From assembly GCA_035647615.1 (NCBI GenBank), contig DASRND010000036.1, positions 248,001-312,000 on the forward strand: a stretch of 64,000 bases of DNA, written 5' to 3'. Positions 16,426 through 27,900 of this stretch are shown in pieces. Source of the DNA: Bacteroidales bacterium (GTDB lineage: Bacteria; Bacteroidota; Bacteroidia; Bacteroidales; 4484-276). The number at the start of each line of letters is the position of its first letter. Within the stretch, counting starts at the first letter, position 1. A program made the translations under genes and the position numbers. Below the pieces are notes generated by a model. The model did no database searches. It was not told the origin of the DNA and was given only the letters and a program-made list of their open reading frames with translations.

Positions 16426-19400
16426 TTACTTAATAGTAAGTCTTTTGGTAATTACATAACCTTCGTTGCTTTCGATCTGTACAAAGTACATTCCCGAAAC
16501 GAGGTTTGAAGTATTGATCTGGAAATCTTCCTGTGAAGGATTATTTTCGAAGATCACCTGTCCTACATAGTTGATCACTTTAATGTTGCTGATCACAAAG
16601 TTGGTGTTGATATTCACCAGGTCGGTAGCAGGATTAGGATAGAGGTTAGCGGTAAGTTCAGTGCTCAGGTCGTTGATAGCGGTAACACCGGCTTTCAGGC
16701 CTTCGACAGCAGAAATACCATCTTTTGCAAATACATTCTGGTTGGGCAAGTTAGCTGCGAAAGTTGCTTCAGCAGAAATTTCAACGCCGTTGCGCCAGAT
16801 TTTGAAGGTAATCATGTCGCCTTCTACAAAGCCTTCTACAGCTTCGGTAGCAGGGTTGTCGCCAAATGCTCTCAGCACCAGGTTATCTATCAGACTGGTA
16901 ACTTCTACCATACCGGCCATCTGGCCATATTCGTTGAAAGCACCGATAACGTCACCAATTTGCAGTCCTGACAAAGCAGCAGCAGTAATTGCGATGTTGT
17001 GCTGTGTAGCGGTGAGAACCATGTCATTCCAGCTTGTAAGGTTTGCAGGAACATTGGTGTATCCGGCTACCGCTGTTAAAACGATAGGAACATCGAAATT
17101 AGCAACACCAGGAGCAGTCATTACAACATTATAAGCACTTCCCGGAATCAGGTTTTGCAGAGTGTAAATATTAAAAGCTGGCCAGTAAATACCTGAATAA
17201 TCCATACTGTAAACGGCATAGAGTGAAGCACCCAATGGCCCGAATACATCAGCAGCACTTACTGCAGTGCGTGAGTAAATGGGCATATATGAACCACCCA
17301 TAGGCAAGTTAACGGTATTGTCAGTGCGCGCGTAACCTGCAACTTCGATAGAAGAGGGATATCCGCCATACAGAGCAACTTTTGCTCCATTGCTTTCATT
17401 AAAATCAAACGATGTATTGAGCGGTGTCCAGATTTTCGAGGGGTTCTTCATCTCAACATAGTATAGATCGTCCATTACATCAGCAAAGATGTTGGACATA
17501 TCGGGATTTATCAGTTCGAGATAGGTTGACATACCGTTTACAGGACCATAGAAGTTGATAACCTGAGTTTCAGGGGTAATGGCAGCAATGGTAACAGTAA
17601 CTTCTACTGACGTAACATCACCGCAATCGCCAGAAACAATCACATAATAAGTTCCGGCATCTGCACCCAGTGCACTTGCAACGGTGTAGGCAGCATCAGT
17701 AGCATCTGGAATAATAGCACCATTAAAATACCACTGATATCCGGTTGCGTTTACTGCTTCTACGATAAGCTCGAATGGCTGTCCGATTTGAACTTCAACA
17801 TCCACAGGCTGTGTAGTAATAGTTGGGAGCGGAAGAACTTCAATCCCGAACGTGCAGAATGCTGAGCAGCCAAACTCATTGGTAACGGTGAGTGTAAATT
17901 CATATTCTCCGGCTGTTATAGGATTAAATCCTGCAACAACAGCACCATCTTCGTTGGTGTAAACACCACCTTCTATTTCGTCAAAGACAATCATTTCGAT
18001 GCCTTCGCAAACAGGAGCAAAAACAGGGCATTCAACAACTGGCAACGGATTAACAAGAATACTACCCATTGCTGAATTGCTACAGCCGTTATCGTCGGTG
18101 TAAGTATACATCAGGTCGTAAAGGCCAGCTACTGCGGGGTTAAAGGTCAATGCTTCAACATCGTCTACAAAGTAGGTTCCACCTACGGGCATACCGCCAT
18201 AAAGATCGAATTCTTCTTCACCTTCGCAAACAGGTGCATAAGCTGCCAGCGTAACTTCGGGCAGTGGGTTGAATGTAATGGTCATGCAATCAGTAACGGC
18301 GTTGCAGCCAGAGAGACCCTCAGCCATTACACATAGCTCTACTGAACCAGCCGCATAGTCAAGTGGGCTAGGAGTATAGGTAGGATTCAAGATATTTTCT
18401 TCGCTAAATGAACCAAGTCCGTCTGGAGTGAACCATTGGTAACTAGTACAAAATTCGCTAGAGGCATTGAGTTCAATTGGTTCGCCATCAGCACATACTT
18501 CCATATCCTCTCCGGCATTAACAACAGGAGGATTCGGGCAAGGATTCTCGCCAATAGTCAGCACCATTGTATCTGTATCGGGGCAATCGCCATCGCCGAA
18601 GAGAGAGAGCGTAACCTGTTTAGCAGCAATATCATTCGAGCCCGGGGTATAGGTAGGATCGATAATAGTAGTATCATCAAAAGTACCGTCACCGTCTGTG
18701 CTCCAAAGGAGTGCTATGGCATAAGATGCTGTAGCATCAGAAATGGTGTATGTTTCGCCTTCTTCGATGAATGCATCAGCACCGGCATAAACTACAGCAG
18801 ATTGAAGAACAGTGATTTCGAACGTGCAGAAACCTTCGCATCCGTTCTCAGTAACCGTGAGTGTAAATTCATAAACACCGACATCTTCGGGATTAAATCC
18901 TATAACGATGTCACCGGCTTCGTTGGTGTAAACGCCACCTTCTACTACTGCAAAATCAATCATTTCGCTACCAGAACAAACATCTTCAAATTCCGGGCAT
19001 TCAACAACGGGCAATGGATTAACGACAATATTGAAATCGCATGTACCAACACAACCATTTGCACCGGTAACGGTGAGGGTAAAGACGAATGTTCCGTCAT
19101 CTATAGGATTGAATCCGATAACGGGATCACCGGCTGCATTGGTGTAAACGCCACCTTCGACTGCTTCAAAAGCAATCATTTCGCTACCAGCACAAACAGG
19201 CTCGATAACCGGGCATTCCACAATTGGAAGGGCATTAACAAGGATCGTACCCACAGCAGAGTTACTACAGCCGTTTTCGCCGGTGTAAGTGTACATCAGT
19301 TCGTATAGGCCAGCTACTGCGGGGTTAAAAGTTAATGCTTCAACACCATCTACAAAGTAAGTTCCACCTACGGGCATACCGCCATAAAGATCGAATGCTT

Positions 19401-22269
19401 CTTCGCCTTCGCAAACCGGAGCATAAGCTGCCAAAGTAACTTCGGGCAGTTCGTTAACCAGGATCGTACCCGTTGCGAAATTGCTACAGCCATTATCGTC
19501 GGTGTAGGTGTACTTCACTACGTATTCACCAGCTACTGCCGGATCAAACACTAATGTTTCAACGCCATCAACGTAATAAATACCACCTTCTGGTAAACCA
19601 CCATAAAGAGCAAATTCTTCAATGCCTGCGCAAACCGGTGCGTAAGCTGCCAGTGTAACTTCGGGCAACTCGTTAAATGTAATAATCATGGTGTCTTGAA
19701 CTGCTGTATCGCAGCCAGGAAGACCGTTAACAAGTAGGATTACTTCTACAGAGCCCAGTAAATAATCCATTTCGCCAGGAGTATAGATAGGATTCAGGAT
19801 GTATTCATCGCTAAATACACCAGATGCCATTACAGTAGTCCATGTAACACTAGAGTAATATTCGGCAGAACCATTAAGCTGAACTGCTTCACCATCTTGA
19901 CAAACTTCCATATCCGGGCCGGCATTAGCAACAGGTGGATTCGGGCAAGGATTCTCGCCAATAGTCAAAACCATGCTATCTGTATCGGGGCAAACGCCAC
20001 CGCCTTGGAGCGTAAGGGTAACTTGACCAGCAGCAATATCACTCGATCCCGGCGTATAGGTAGTATTGGCGATTGTAACGTCATCAAATGTACCATCACC
20101 ATTGGTGGACCAAAGGATTATTGTAGTGTTAAGAACGGTAGCATCAGCAATGGTGTATGTTTCGCCTTCTTCGATGGTTGCATCAGCACCGGCATAAACT
20201 ACAGCAGATTGCAGAACAACAATGTCGAAATCACAGAATGCGGAGCAATTGTTTCCATCAATAACTGTGAGGGTAAAGACGAAAGTTCCGGCTTCAATAG
20301 GATCGAATTCGGTTACTTCCACACCTTCAATATCGGTGTAAACGCCACCCGGTACTGCTGCGAAATCAATCACATCGCTACCAGAACAAACAGCATCAAA
20401 CTCCGGACATGTTACAACGGGAAGTGCGAACACTTCAAATGAAAGGCTTGCGGTAGAATCGGCGCATGGAGGCGTAGCTTCACCAAATACGGTAATGGTA
20501 ACAACACCTACATAATCTGTATCCAGAGTGAAAATAACTCCTGTGAAAGTTCCGGCTGCAACCGGATCGACTGACCAGGTAACTGTGGCAGCATTGAGAA
20601 CTTCAACACCACTAAAGTCATATGATAACTCTGTACCAGCGCAAAGATCTGCATGCTCAGTGGGGAAGTTGTTGATAACAACGTCCTGGCAGCCTCCAAT
20701 AGGAGTTGCACAAAGTCCATTGGAATGGCATGACTCATCACCACCTTCCAGATTTTGGGTTACGGTGTAGCAATATTCAGTTCCATTAGTCAAACCTTCT
20801 ACCAGATAGGTATTTCCTTCAACATTAGATGTTAACAATGATCCATCCTGATAAATATTGAATGTAGGCACGTAAGCTTGTTCCGTCGTAAATAATAATG
20901 TAACAACACTATATTCATCATTTTGAACGGGGAAAAATGGCTCCATCCATGCATCGCCTGGGTCAATAAACGAAATCTCAAATTCTGATGCTTCTATTTG
21001 ATTTGCTACCGACCAAACCTTTATCGAAATTGGATGACCTGGCACATAACCAGGATTGCCATCACCTAAGGTTTTAAATGTAGGTAATTCCTCACTATAA
21101 GTTCCAGGTGCAGGTACACCTGTCAAAATCCGAACACCAACAATTTTATCACCATCCAAAACAGCAATCTCATCTCCTGCCTGCAAAGAAACTCCATTTA
21201 GAGTTGCAAAGTCAATATAAAGTGACCAAGTATTGTCCATTACATCCCCACCTGGCCATACAAAATGACCATCACGACTCATAGTTTCTGGTTGTTTTCC
21301 CATAGAAGGCAAATTGTCAAGAGCTGGATAAACCAAAATATCCGGAGCATTCATTCGCACGGAATATCCTTGTCCAGGAGAAAGATTCCCAATACTATTG
21401 ATCCAATTATTCGCGATCTTCCGAAGTGACAAACCTGTCGAATTCTTAACGATGCTTAAATTTGGTAAAATATTATTGAATGCGGTTAGAGCATTCATTG
21501 GACTGTTATGTAAATACGCAACTAATTTTGTCCCACTTACTGGGATGGGGGTATCGTAAGGCACTTGGTCTCCGCATATTTCAAGTAAAGCCGGAGAATT
21601 CATCCTAACAGAATACCCTTCCGTTACAACCCAATTCCCGATGCCATTGACCCAGTTATTAGCGATTTTTCGAAGTGACAAACCTGCAGAGTTTTTTGCA
21701 ATGCTTAAATTACCGAGAACTCCCTGCATAACATTTTTAAAATTAAGATCATCCGGTTGAATGTAGGATGATATTAATCTGGTGCCTGTAACCAGGTTGA
21801 TATCCTGGCAAACCACCGGTGGCGTTGCAGCAGAGAATTTAGTTACTTCACCTAAGGCACCGTTCGTCCAGGAATATTCCGGAGTTGAGAGAACCTCTAC
21901 CTCGGTGGTCGTAGCAGTGCGATAAAATTTCCAGTGTACCGTTTCGCCCTCATAAAAACCATTTTTGATAGGGGCTACGAGCGTGTCATTGCCAAAGGCC
22001 ACGACGGTGATATTGGCGGTTCCGGTCCATTGGTAGGCACCACCACACTCCAACACGCCGTCGTTCATGTAGAAAGCTCCCACCCAGTCACCGGCAGAAA
22101 GAGCATTCAAACCACCGTTGTAAGCTACCGTAGTGGGAATCACGTAAACGGCCGAATTGGGATGGTTGGTAAAGTTCCAGGGCGATCCCGGAAGCTGAGC
22201 ACTGCCTACAAACGGCAATAGCATAAAGAGTATGAGCCATACTCTTGATTTGTAAACTTTTAATAACAT
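16426..22269 (-). CDS. Giant T9SS-exported repeat protein, 1947 aa (surface adhesin/matrix candidate)
   Basis: Start is ATG at 22269, set by a strong AGGAGG site 5 bp upstream and by the signal peptide LLKVYKSRVWLILFMLLPFVGSAQ. An N-terminal module (GDWVGAFYMNDGVLECGGAY) occurs in all three neighbours. Two copies of a roughly 85-residue module follow (SLRKIANNWVNGIGN, SLRKIANNWINSIGN). Next comes an array of four kinds of Ig/PKD-like domain, in the order a-b-c-d-d-a-a-b-c-d-a and closing with an Ig-like QPVDVEVQIGQPFEL domain. A copy of the N-terminal-type module (IGDVIGAFNEYGQMAGMVEV) and a type A sorting domain (NLYPNPATDLVNINTNF to VITKRLTIK) end the protein. The acidic sequence and architecture suggest a long surface filament. 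No catalytic domain was seen. Ligand unknown. Confidence 0.85.
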   Translation of the reverse strand: MLLKVYKSRVWLILFMLLPFVGSAQLPGSPWNFTNHPNSAVYVIPTTVAYNGGLNALSAGDWVGAFYMNDGVLECGGAYQWTGTANITVVAFGNDTLVAPIKNGFYEGETVHWKFYRTATTTEVEVLSTPEYSWTNGALGEVTKFSAATPPVVCQDINLVTGTRLISSYIQPDDLNFKNVMQGVLGNLSIAKNSAGLSLRKIANNWVNGIGNWVVTEGYSVRMNSPALLEICGDQVPYDTPIPVSGTKLVAYLHNSPMNALTAFNNILPNLSIVKNSTGLSLRKIANNWINSIGNLSPGQGYSVRMNAPDILVYPALDNLPSMGKQPETMSRDGHFVWPGGDVMDNTWSLYIDFATLNGVSLQAGDEIAVLDGDKIVGVRILTGVPAPGTYSEELPTFKTLGDGNPGYVPGHPISIKVWSVANQIEASEFEISFIDPGDAWMEPFFPVQNDEYSVVTLLFTTEQAYVPTFNIYQDGSLLTSNVEGNTYLVEGLTNGTEYCYTVTQNLEGGDESCHSNGLCATPIGGCQDVVINNFPTEHADLCAGTELSYDFSGVEVLNAATVTWSVDPVAAGTFTGVIFTLDTDYVGVVTITVFGEATPPCADSTASLSFEVFALPVVTCPEFDAVCSGSDVIDFAAVPGGVYTDIEGVEVTEFDPIEAGTFVFTLTVIDGNNCSAFCDFDIVVLQSAVVYAGADATIEEGETYTIADATVLNTTIILWSTNGDGTFDDVTIANTTYTPGSSDIAAGQVTLTLQGGGVCPDTDSMVLTIGENPCPNPPVANAGPDMEVCQDGEAVQLNGSAEYYSSVTWTTVMASGVFSDEYILNPIYTPGEMDYLLGSVEVILLVNGLPGCDTAVQDTMIITFNELPEVTLAAYAPVCAGIEEFALYGGLPEGGIYYVDGVETLVFDPAVAGEYVVKYTYTDDNGCSNFATGTILVNELPEVTLAAYAPVCEGEEAFDLYGGMPVGGTYFVDGVEALTFNPAVAGLYELMYTYTGENGCSNSAVGTILVNALPIVECPVIEPVCAGSEMIAFEAVEGGVYTNAAGDPVIGFNPIDDGTFVFTLTVTGANGCVGTCDFNIVVNPLPVVECPEFEDVCSGSEMIDFAVVEGGVYTNEAGDIVIGFNPEDVGVYEFTLTVTENGCEGFCTFEITVLQSAVVYAGADAFIEEGETYTISDATASYAIALLWSTDGDGTFDDTTIIDPTYTPGSNDIAAKQVTLSLFGDGDCPDTDTMVLTIGENPCPNPPVVNAGEDMEVCADGEPIELNASSEFCTSYQWFTPDGLGSFSEENILNPTYTPSPLDYAAGSVELCVMAEGLSGCNAVTDCMTITFNPLPEVTLAAYAPVCEGEEEFDLYGGMPVGGTYFVDDVEALTFNPAVAGLYDLMYTYTDDNGCSNSAMGSILVNPLPVVECPVFAPVCEGIEMIVFDEIEGGVYTNEDGAVVAGFNPITAGEYEFTLTVTNEFGCSAFCTFGIEVLPLPTITTQPVDVEVQIGQPFELIVEAVNATGYQWYFNGAIIPDATDAAYTVASALGADAGTYYVIVSGDCGDVTSVEVTVTIAAITPETQVINFYGPVNGMSTYLELINPDMSNIFADVMDDLYYVEMKNPSKIWTPLNTSFDFNESNGAKVALYGGYPSSIEVAGYARTDNTVNLPMGGSYMPIYSRTAVSAADVFGPLGASLYAVYSMDYSGIYWPAFNIYTLQNLIPGSAYNVVMTAPGVANFDVPIVLTAVAGYTNVPANLTSWNDMVLTATQHNIAITAAALSGLQIGDVIGAFNEYGQMAGMVEVTSLIDNLVLRAFGDNPATEAVEGFVEGDMITFKIWRNGVEISAEATFAANLPNQNVFAKDGISAVEGLKAGVTAINDLSTELTANLYPNPATDLVNINTNFVISNIKVINYVGQVIFENNPSQEDFQINTSNLVSGMYFVQIESNEGYVITKRLTIK
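17820..20430 (-). repeat. Four-domain superrepeat, about 1.4-kb period
   Basis: Within the 1947-aa gene, the block of domain types a-b-c-d recurs with near-identical DNA. GATTCGGGCAAGGATTCTC occurs at 18531 and 19938, and ACAGCAGATTG(A/C)AGAAC at 18795 and 20202, both 1407 bp apart; a neighbouring anchor is 1404 bp apart, showing small in-frame indels. Domain type d also recurs at about 1185 bp (18181 and 19366). Confidence 0.85.
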
Positions 22270-22274
22270 GTAAT

Positions 22275-22285
22275 CCTCCTTTTTT
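22275..22285 (-). promoter_or_regulatory. Strong Shine-Dalgarno site of the 1947-aa gene
   Basis: Reads AAAAAAGGAGG on the minus strand, 5 nt before ATG 22269. Together with the following bases it is almost identical to the site before the 2724-aa gene. It decides the start codon. Confidence 0.85.
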
Positions 22286-22332
22286 AATGATTTGTATTCG
22301 CTTAGGTTTGTAAATTTTCCGATAAGTGCAAA

Positions 22333-22340
22333 CAAATGTA
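22333..22340 (-). promoter_or_regulatory. Promoter -7 element of the 1947-aa gene
   Basis: TACATTTG followed by TTTGC on the minus strand matches TAnnTTTG. It would give a leader of about 57 nt carrying the strong ribosome-binding site. Confidence 0.55.
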
Positions 22341-22447
22341 TGACTATTATTCAAAATCATACACTGTTTTTAACGTTTTTTAATTAAGGTCACGTCACTA
22401 CTGACTTTGTAGCGACAATAGTAACTATTTTTCTGAAGTAAAACGCT

Positions 22448-24775
22448 TCATTCCTGTTTTTTTATCAACATTTTTTTATTAAAAATATAATTACCCTGGC
22501 TCACCTTTAGAAAGTAAACTCCGGTTTTTTGCTTTCGCAGATCGATGATTAGCGAATTGGCGCTGATAGATTTTATCGCCAGCCCATCTGCACGCAAAAC
22601 CAGTTGCCCCAACGCATCAAAAACTTCTACAACAAAAGATGGTTTGGATGAAGCATCATCGGGCAAAGAGAGATAAAACAATCCGTCGGACGGATTTGGG
22701 AAAATCGTAAAACGTGATGGATCGAACCAATCTCTGATTCCGACGGTAGTGTCGATGCTAAGGATCATTTCATCCACCGCATTTACAACACAAGGTGTAA
22801 GCGGAAAAGCAGTAAGACTCAGCACAGCTCCTGCGTTGCCAATATCTGCTATGCCGGGAGTGTACACAGCATCGAGATTTTCGAAGTTGTCGAAGATGCC
22901 ATCGCCGGAACTACTCCAGATAGTAAGCGAATAATTCGAGGCGGAACCATCGAGCTGGTGGGTATCCGCTTTCTCTATGGTGGCGTCCATGCCGGCGTCG
23001 GCTGTTGGAGTATAAACAATGCTTAGCAGCATATCGTCAGATACCGATAAGGTGCATGGAAATTCCGGCTGGGCGGTGAGCGTAATAGTTGCCTGACCGG
23101 CAACAATATCGTTATTTCCGGGATGATAAAGTGTATTTAAGCTTCCGGCATCATCGAAGGTGCCGTCGCCGGTGGTGCTCCACAATACTTCATCGAAATT
23201 GCTTACGCTGCCCGAAAGCTGCAGGGTGGAATTTTCACAAATAACGGCATCGCCACCTGCCGCAACCACAGGAGTATTTTGAATATTGAGCAGAAGATCA
23301 TCCTGGAGAGCAGTGGTACAAGGCGCTACCGGCTGACAAACCAATGATAACGTGACGGAGCCACTGCTGACGTCCTGGGCACCAGGGAAATATTGTGTTT
23401 GTATATTTGTAGGGTCATCAAAAGAACCATCGCCGGCAGTGAGCCATTCGACGGAGGACTGGTATTGAGCATTTCCGCTAAGGAGCGCCGTTTCCGTTTC
23501 GCAGATGAGCAGGTTTTGGCCGGCATCGACAACGGGCAATGGCGCCAGGGTTAATTCCAATGCATCCTGCGCCGCGCCGGTGCAGGGAGCGATGGCATTT
23601 ACTGAAATTGTTAATGTGGCTCCACCGGCGCTGATATCCGCCGGGCCGGGGTTGTAAATAGTTTGCGGCTGCGATGGTGCCTGGAAAGTTCCGTCGCCGC
23701 TGGTGCTCCACAAAGAGGTAACGCCATTGAGAATGGTAGCCAAAATATTTACGTTTTGATCTTCGCATCTGGTCACATCCATGCCAGCATCTACTACGGG
23801 CATACTAACCACCGAAACCATCAGCGAGGAGATTGCAGACCCGGTGCATGGAGCGGTTGCCTGCACAGTGAGCGTAAGCTGCGCGCTGCCTCCGGCAATA
23901 TCCTGCACGCCCGGAAAGTACATTGCATCAAGCGCGGACGCATTGTTAAAGGTACCATCGCCGGATGTCGACCACAAATGTGACGAACCATTCGATTGCT
24001 GGCCATTTAGCTGTACAGAAGCATTTTCGCAAATAGTAATGTTGCTGCCTGCATTGGCTATAGGCGCCGGCGCTACTTCGACATTTAATGAGGTCGTAAG
24101 ATTATCCGATCCATCGGTAACGATAACCAAATACTCTGTATCCACCTCAGGAAAAGCAACGGGATTGGGCAGGGTGGAAGAAAACCCCGGCGGCACCGAA
24201 GTCCATAAAAAGGTATGGCTTCCCGATCCGCCGCTTGGCTCCACGAGGAGCTGCACCTGACTGCCGGCACAAATCTCTTCTGGGTCGGCCTGGGCAGCAA
24301 TAAAAAACCCATTGGCATATAACGAATCTACTCCCGAAAGACCATTGGCCACAAAATGATCGCATGGAACCATGTTGGGGTTGGGGTTGCATATCGCTAC
24401 TGCATCGTATTCACGCTGCACCGACCATGAGTAAATTTTATAATTAACTAATTCATTGTTAGCAAATCCATCTTTCTCCGGCGAAAAGGGATCATCACCA
24501 AAGGCAATAATCCCCGTGTTCTGATTTCCCAGCCATGGCGTAGCGCCTCCGCAGGCAAACTCGCCCTGGTCGTCGAGATAAAAAACTCCGATGTAATCGC
24601 CGGGATTGAGCAGCACACCATTGATATTAGGTTGGGCCGAAACCGGAACGGCAATGATGAAGGTAGAGAGTGACGAATTGTATTCCCATCCCGGTGGCAA
24701 ACCCTGGGCAATTACGAGCTGGTTTACTGCGAGGAGGAGAAGGAAAAGGAACTTAAAAAAGTGTATTTTTTTCAT
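22448..24775 (-). CDS. T9SS-exported repeat protein with five Ig/PKD-like repeats, 775 aa
   Basis: Start is ATG at 24775 with signal peptide MKKIHFFKFLFLLLLAVNQL ending at IAQ. The N-terminal module (GDYIGVFYLDDQGEFACGGA) is shared with both giant neighbours. A PKD-like stretch (SGGSGSHTFLWTSVPPGF) follows, then five repeats of about 87 residues that each start like IANAGSNITICE or VDAGQNLLICE and contain WSTSGDGTF plus a late PC. The C-terminus is a sorting domain (FTIFPNPSDGLFYLSLPDD to VYFLKVSQGNYIFNKKMLI). Likely surface-displayed. Unlike its neighbours it has no Shine-Dalgarno site. The repeats are more alike within this protein than to the giant ones. Confidence 0.85.
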   Translation of the reverse strand: MKKIHFFKFLFLLLLAVNQLVIAQGLPPGWEYNSSLSTFIIAVPVSAQPNINGVLLNPGDYIGVFYLDDQGEFACGGATPWLGNQNTGIIAFGDDPFSPEKDGFANNELVNYKIYSWSVQREYDAVAICNPNPNMVPCDHFVANGLSGVDSLYANGFFIAAQADPEEICAGSQVQLLVEPSGGSGSHTFLWTSVPPGFSSTLPNPVAFPEVDTEYLVIVTDGSDNLTTSLNVEVAPAPIANAGSNITICENASVQLNGQQSNGSSHLWSTSGDGTFNNASALDAMYFPGVQDIAGGSAQLTLTVQATAPCTGSAISSLMVSVVSMPVVDAGMDVTRCEDQNVNILATILNGVTSLWSTSGDGTFQAPSQPQTIYNPGPADISAGGATLTISVNAIAPCTGAAQDALELTLAPLPVVDAGQNLLICETETALLSGNAQYQSSVEWLTAGDGSFDDPTNIQTQYFPGAQDVSSGSVTLSLVCQPVAPCTTALQDDLLLNIQNTPVVAAGGDAVICENSTLQLSGSVSNFDEVLWSTTGDGTFDDAGSLNTLYHPGNNDIVAGQATITLTAQPEFPCTLSVSDDMLLSIVYTPTADAGMDATIEKADTHQLDGSASNYSLTIWSSSGDGIFDNFENLDAVYTPGIADIGNAGAVLSLTAFPLTPCVVNAVDEMILSIDTTVGIRDWFDPSRFTIFPNPSDGLFYLSLPDDASSKPSFVVEVFDALGQLVLRADGLAIKSISANSLIIDLRKQKTGVYFLKVSQGNYIFNKKMLIKKQE

Positions 24776-24854
24776 TGCAGTCAGCATTTTAATATTTGAA
24801 ATTGTAAAAGTACAACTTCCGGATATGCTTTTGGCGAATGTAACAAATTTTTAC

Positions 24855-24886
24855 AAAAAAAAAGGCCAACCGGATGGCTGGCCTTT
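24855..24886 (-). terminator. Terminator of the 2724-aa repeat protein gene
   Basis: Arms AAAGGCCA (24861-24868) and TGGCCTTT (24879-24886), followed on the minus strand by a run of T (the A tract from 24855). It lies 20-50 bp past the stop at 24909. Confidence 0.88.
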
Positions 24887-24908
24887 TCTTAATTATTCAA
24901 TTTAATGA

Positions 24909-27900
24909 TTATTGGACTGCAATGGGTTTTGTAATAACATTACCCTGAGTAGTTTCGATGCGTACGAAGTACATTCCTTTGACAAACGTGGAAACGTTGA
25001 TCTGGAAATCATTGCCTTCAACAACCTGTGAGAATACGGTCTGACCAACATAGTTGACCAGTGTAACGCTTCTCATGTCGTAATCAGAAGCAATGTTGAT
25101 TACTTCATTGGCAGGGTTCGGATAAACGTTAATGCTGCGATCAACAACCAATTCGTCTAGTGTGGTGAGTGTCATGGTCATATCAACCACTCTGGACACA
25201 CCATAAGTTTCAAATTTGTTGTTGTAGCTCGGATAGTTAGCATCGTACATGAAGGTTACATCAAATGTTTCGCCTGTTGAAGAACGATACAGTTTGAACA
25301 TCATGTTCTCGCCATCTAGGTAACCGTCAATAACATCAGTCATAGGATCGTCGCCCATAGCAAGGAGCTTTATTATTGCTTCCCTTGTGTTGATTGTGGT
25401 AGCACCAACGCATTCGTCGTTCTGGTCGAAGGCACCCAATACGTCGTCAGCCTGCATTTTGCCAATCACTTCGTCAGCAAACAGTATAAAGTGCGGCTGT
25501 GAAGTATTAACAGCGATATTCCAGGGAGCACCATTGTCGGTAGCAGCCGGAGGAACAACAGCATTAGCAACTATAGATGCATTGAAGTCGAAGTCCGGGA
25601 ATGTCACGGAGTAGTTAGCACCAGGTTTGTTCACCAACAGGTAAGCATTGCCTGGCTTGATAAACTGCAGCGGACTAGCAAATGGTTCAGCAGGAATCCA
25701 AAGAGCAGCTTCGTCCCAGCTATAGATAAGCAGGATTTCGTCAGAAACCTTTAACACCGGATCAAAGTGACCTACAAACAGATCGGTAATTAAAACCGGA
25801 TAGTTGGTAAGACATGGTACATAACTAAATGAGCCGGAGACAGCAAAGTTGTGAGCTACGGTGTCGTAAGGTACATCACCATAAATTGGCAGACATCCTT
25901 CAGCTTTGAATTTGGCTTTGTAACCAATGGGCTGCCACAGACCTAACTGATTGATAGGTGGTACAGGCACCGGCCAGTAGTGTTTACCAGCGGTGTTGAC
26001 CATAATTACCAGACTCTGTGAGCCGGGAACAACAACAACAGGCTGCATCACATCAGGTACAGAGGTAGTTGATTTATCAACATACGATGAAATACCTCTC
26101 CAAGTAGTTCCTGCAGGAATGTTGATGATTTGTTGCGGGATAAGGATGGTAATGCTTGCCTCAGCAACAACGCCACAGTTATCATCGCCGTGGGCAGTAA
26201 GTGTGAGTGTTACAGAACCATTCCATTTGTCAACCATAGATCCAATGTTGTATTGGGTAAGGGCTGAAGTAGCATCGGTAAAGAAACCATCTCCTGAAGT
26301 TTCCCAAAGTACACTTGATGCGTTGGCCACGATGGGTTCCAGATCAATGGGGAGCCATTGTTCAAGATCAAAGTCATAGTCAGCGCAGGTAAGTTCCATT
26401 TCTGGAGCAAGTTCAATGGTCGGATCGGCAACGATGGTCAAGGTCATCGACATAGAAACCGCTTCACATATACCTGTTGGCTGAGCTGTCAGTGTAAGAA
26501 TAACCTCGTCACCATCAGCAGCACCCAGGTAGTAGATAGGATTGAGAATCGTGGCATCGCTAAAAGTACCGTTACCATCGGTAGTCCAAAGTATTGAGCT
26601 TTGGTGAGCAACTTCAACACCTGTGAATTGATATTCACCATCGCCTTCGCAAATGGAAGCATTCACCAGCCCAGTAATTTGAGGGCTTAATTCGAAGGTA
26701 ATGATGATGGAATCAGTAACAGTGCCCTGACATGGGTATTGTTGATCTGCTGTCAGATACAAGGTAATTGTTTCTTGACTAATGTCCAGTTCACTTACAT
26801 TATAGGCTGTTTCCAGACTGTTCTCGTCATCGAAGAATCCTGCACCGTTAGTGGTCCACAAAATAGTGGTTGCATAGAGAGCTTCACCTTCAACATCGAT
26901 TGTTTCCTCAGTTTCGCAAACGGTTTGGTCTTCACCGGCATTAACTATAGGCAATCCCTGAATAGTGAGTACCATTACATCTGTGACTTCACCAGTGCAT
27001 GGTAAAATTGCAATACCGGTAAGCGTAAGATTCACTGCTCCAATTTCACCAACACCAGGAGTATAGGTAGCGTTGAGTTGAGTAGCATCGTCAAATGTTC
27101 CTGTACCGCCACTCCATAATACTGAACTTACATATTCAGACGAACCATTGAGCTGGTAATCATTACCTTGACAAATAGCAGCATCAGCACCTGCGTCTAC
27201 AACAGGACCTTGCTGAATTGTTACATAAACAGTATCCGATACTGGCATCTCACAAGGCGCGATAGCCTGTGCTGTAAGCACAAACATTATCTCACCAAAT
27301 TCACCTTCAGCAGATGTGTAGGTGGTATTGAGCATTGTAGCATCGTCGAAAGTACCCTGACCAGCAACAGTCCACAGCAGTGAGCTGTAGCGCTCAGCAG
27401 TAGCGTCAGCAAAAGTATAGGCTTCTTCGCAAATGGTAGCATCAGCACCAGCATATACAGCAGGACCTAGATTAATAGTAAGGTTCAAGCATTCGGTAGC
27501 TGCAACTGTGCAAGGATCAATTGGCTGAGCAGTCAGGCAAAGTTCAACAGAACCTGCAAGAATATCCTCAGCGCCTGGTGTGTATTCTACATCTTCTACA
27601 TCAATAAAGTTGAATTCACCATCACCGTCAGTTGTCCATAACAGACTGCTGTAATTTGATGCAACAGCAACGATTGACAGCACATCGGATTCGCAAATAG
27701 TAGCATCTTCCATTGGTTCAACAACAGGAGAAAGCTGGATGGTAAGGGTCATACAGGCTGAATCAGCGTAGAGACATGGCTCAACTGAGAAAGCTTTGAT
27801 ACAAAGTACAACACTTCCTTCCTCGATGTCGGATGCACTTGGCGTGTAAGTAGCCGTAAGCAGAGTAGCATCATCAAATAAACCGGTACCGGTAGTTGTC

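Noticed and set aside
18436-19308. 290-residue open frame on the plus strand inside the 1947-aa gene
   Set aside because: Antisense to a well-supported coding sequence with signal peptide and repeats. The frame is open because the repeated coding DNA lacks stops on the other strand; its translation shows echoes of the repeats and no family features.
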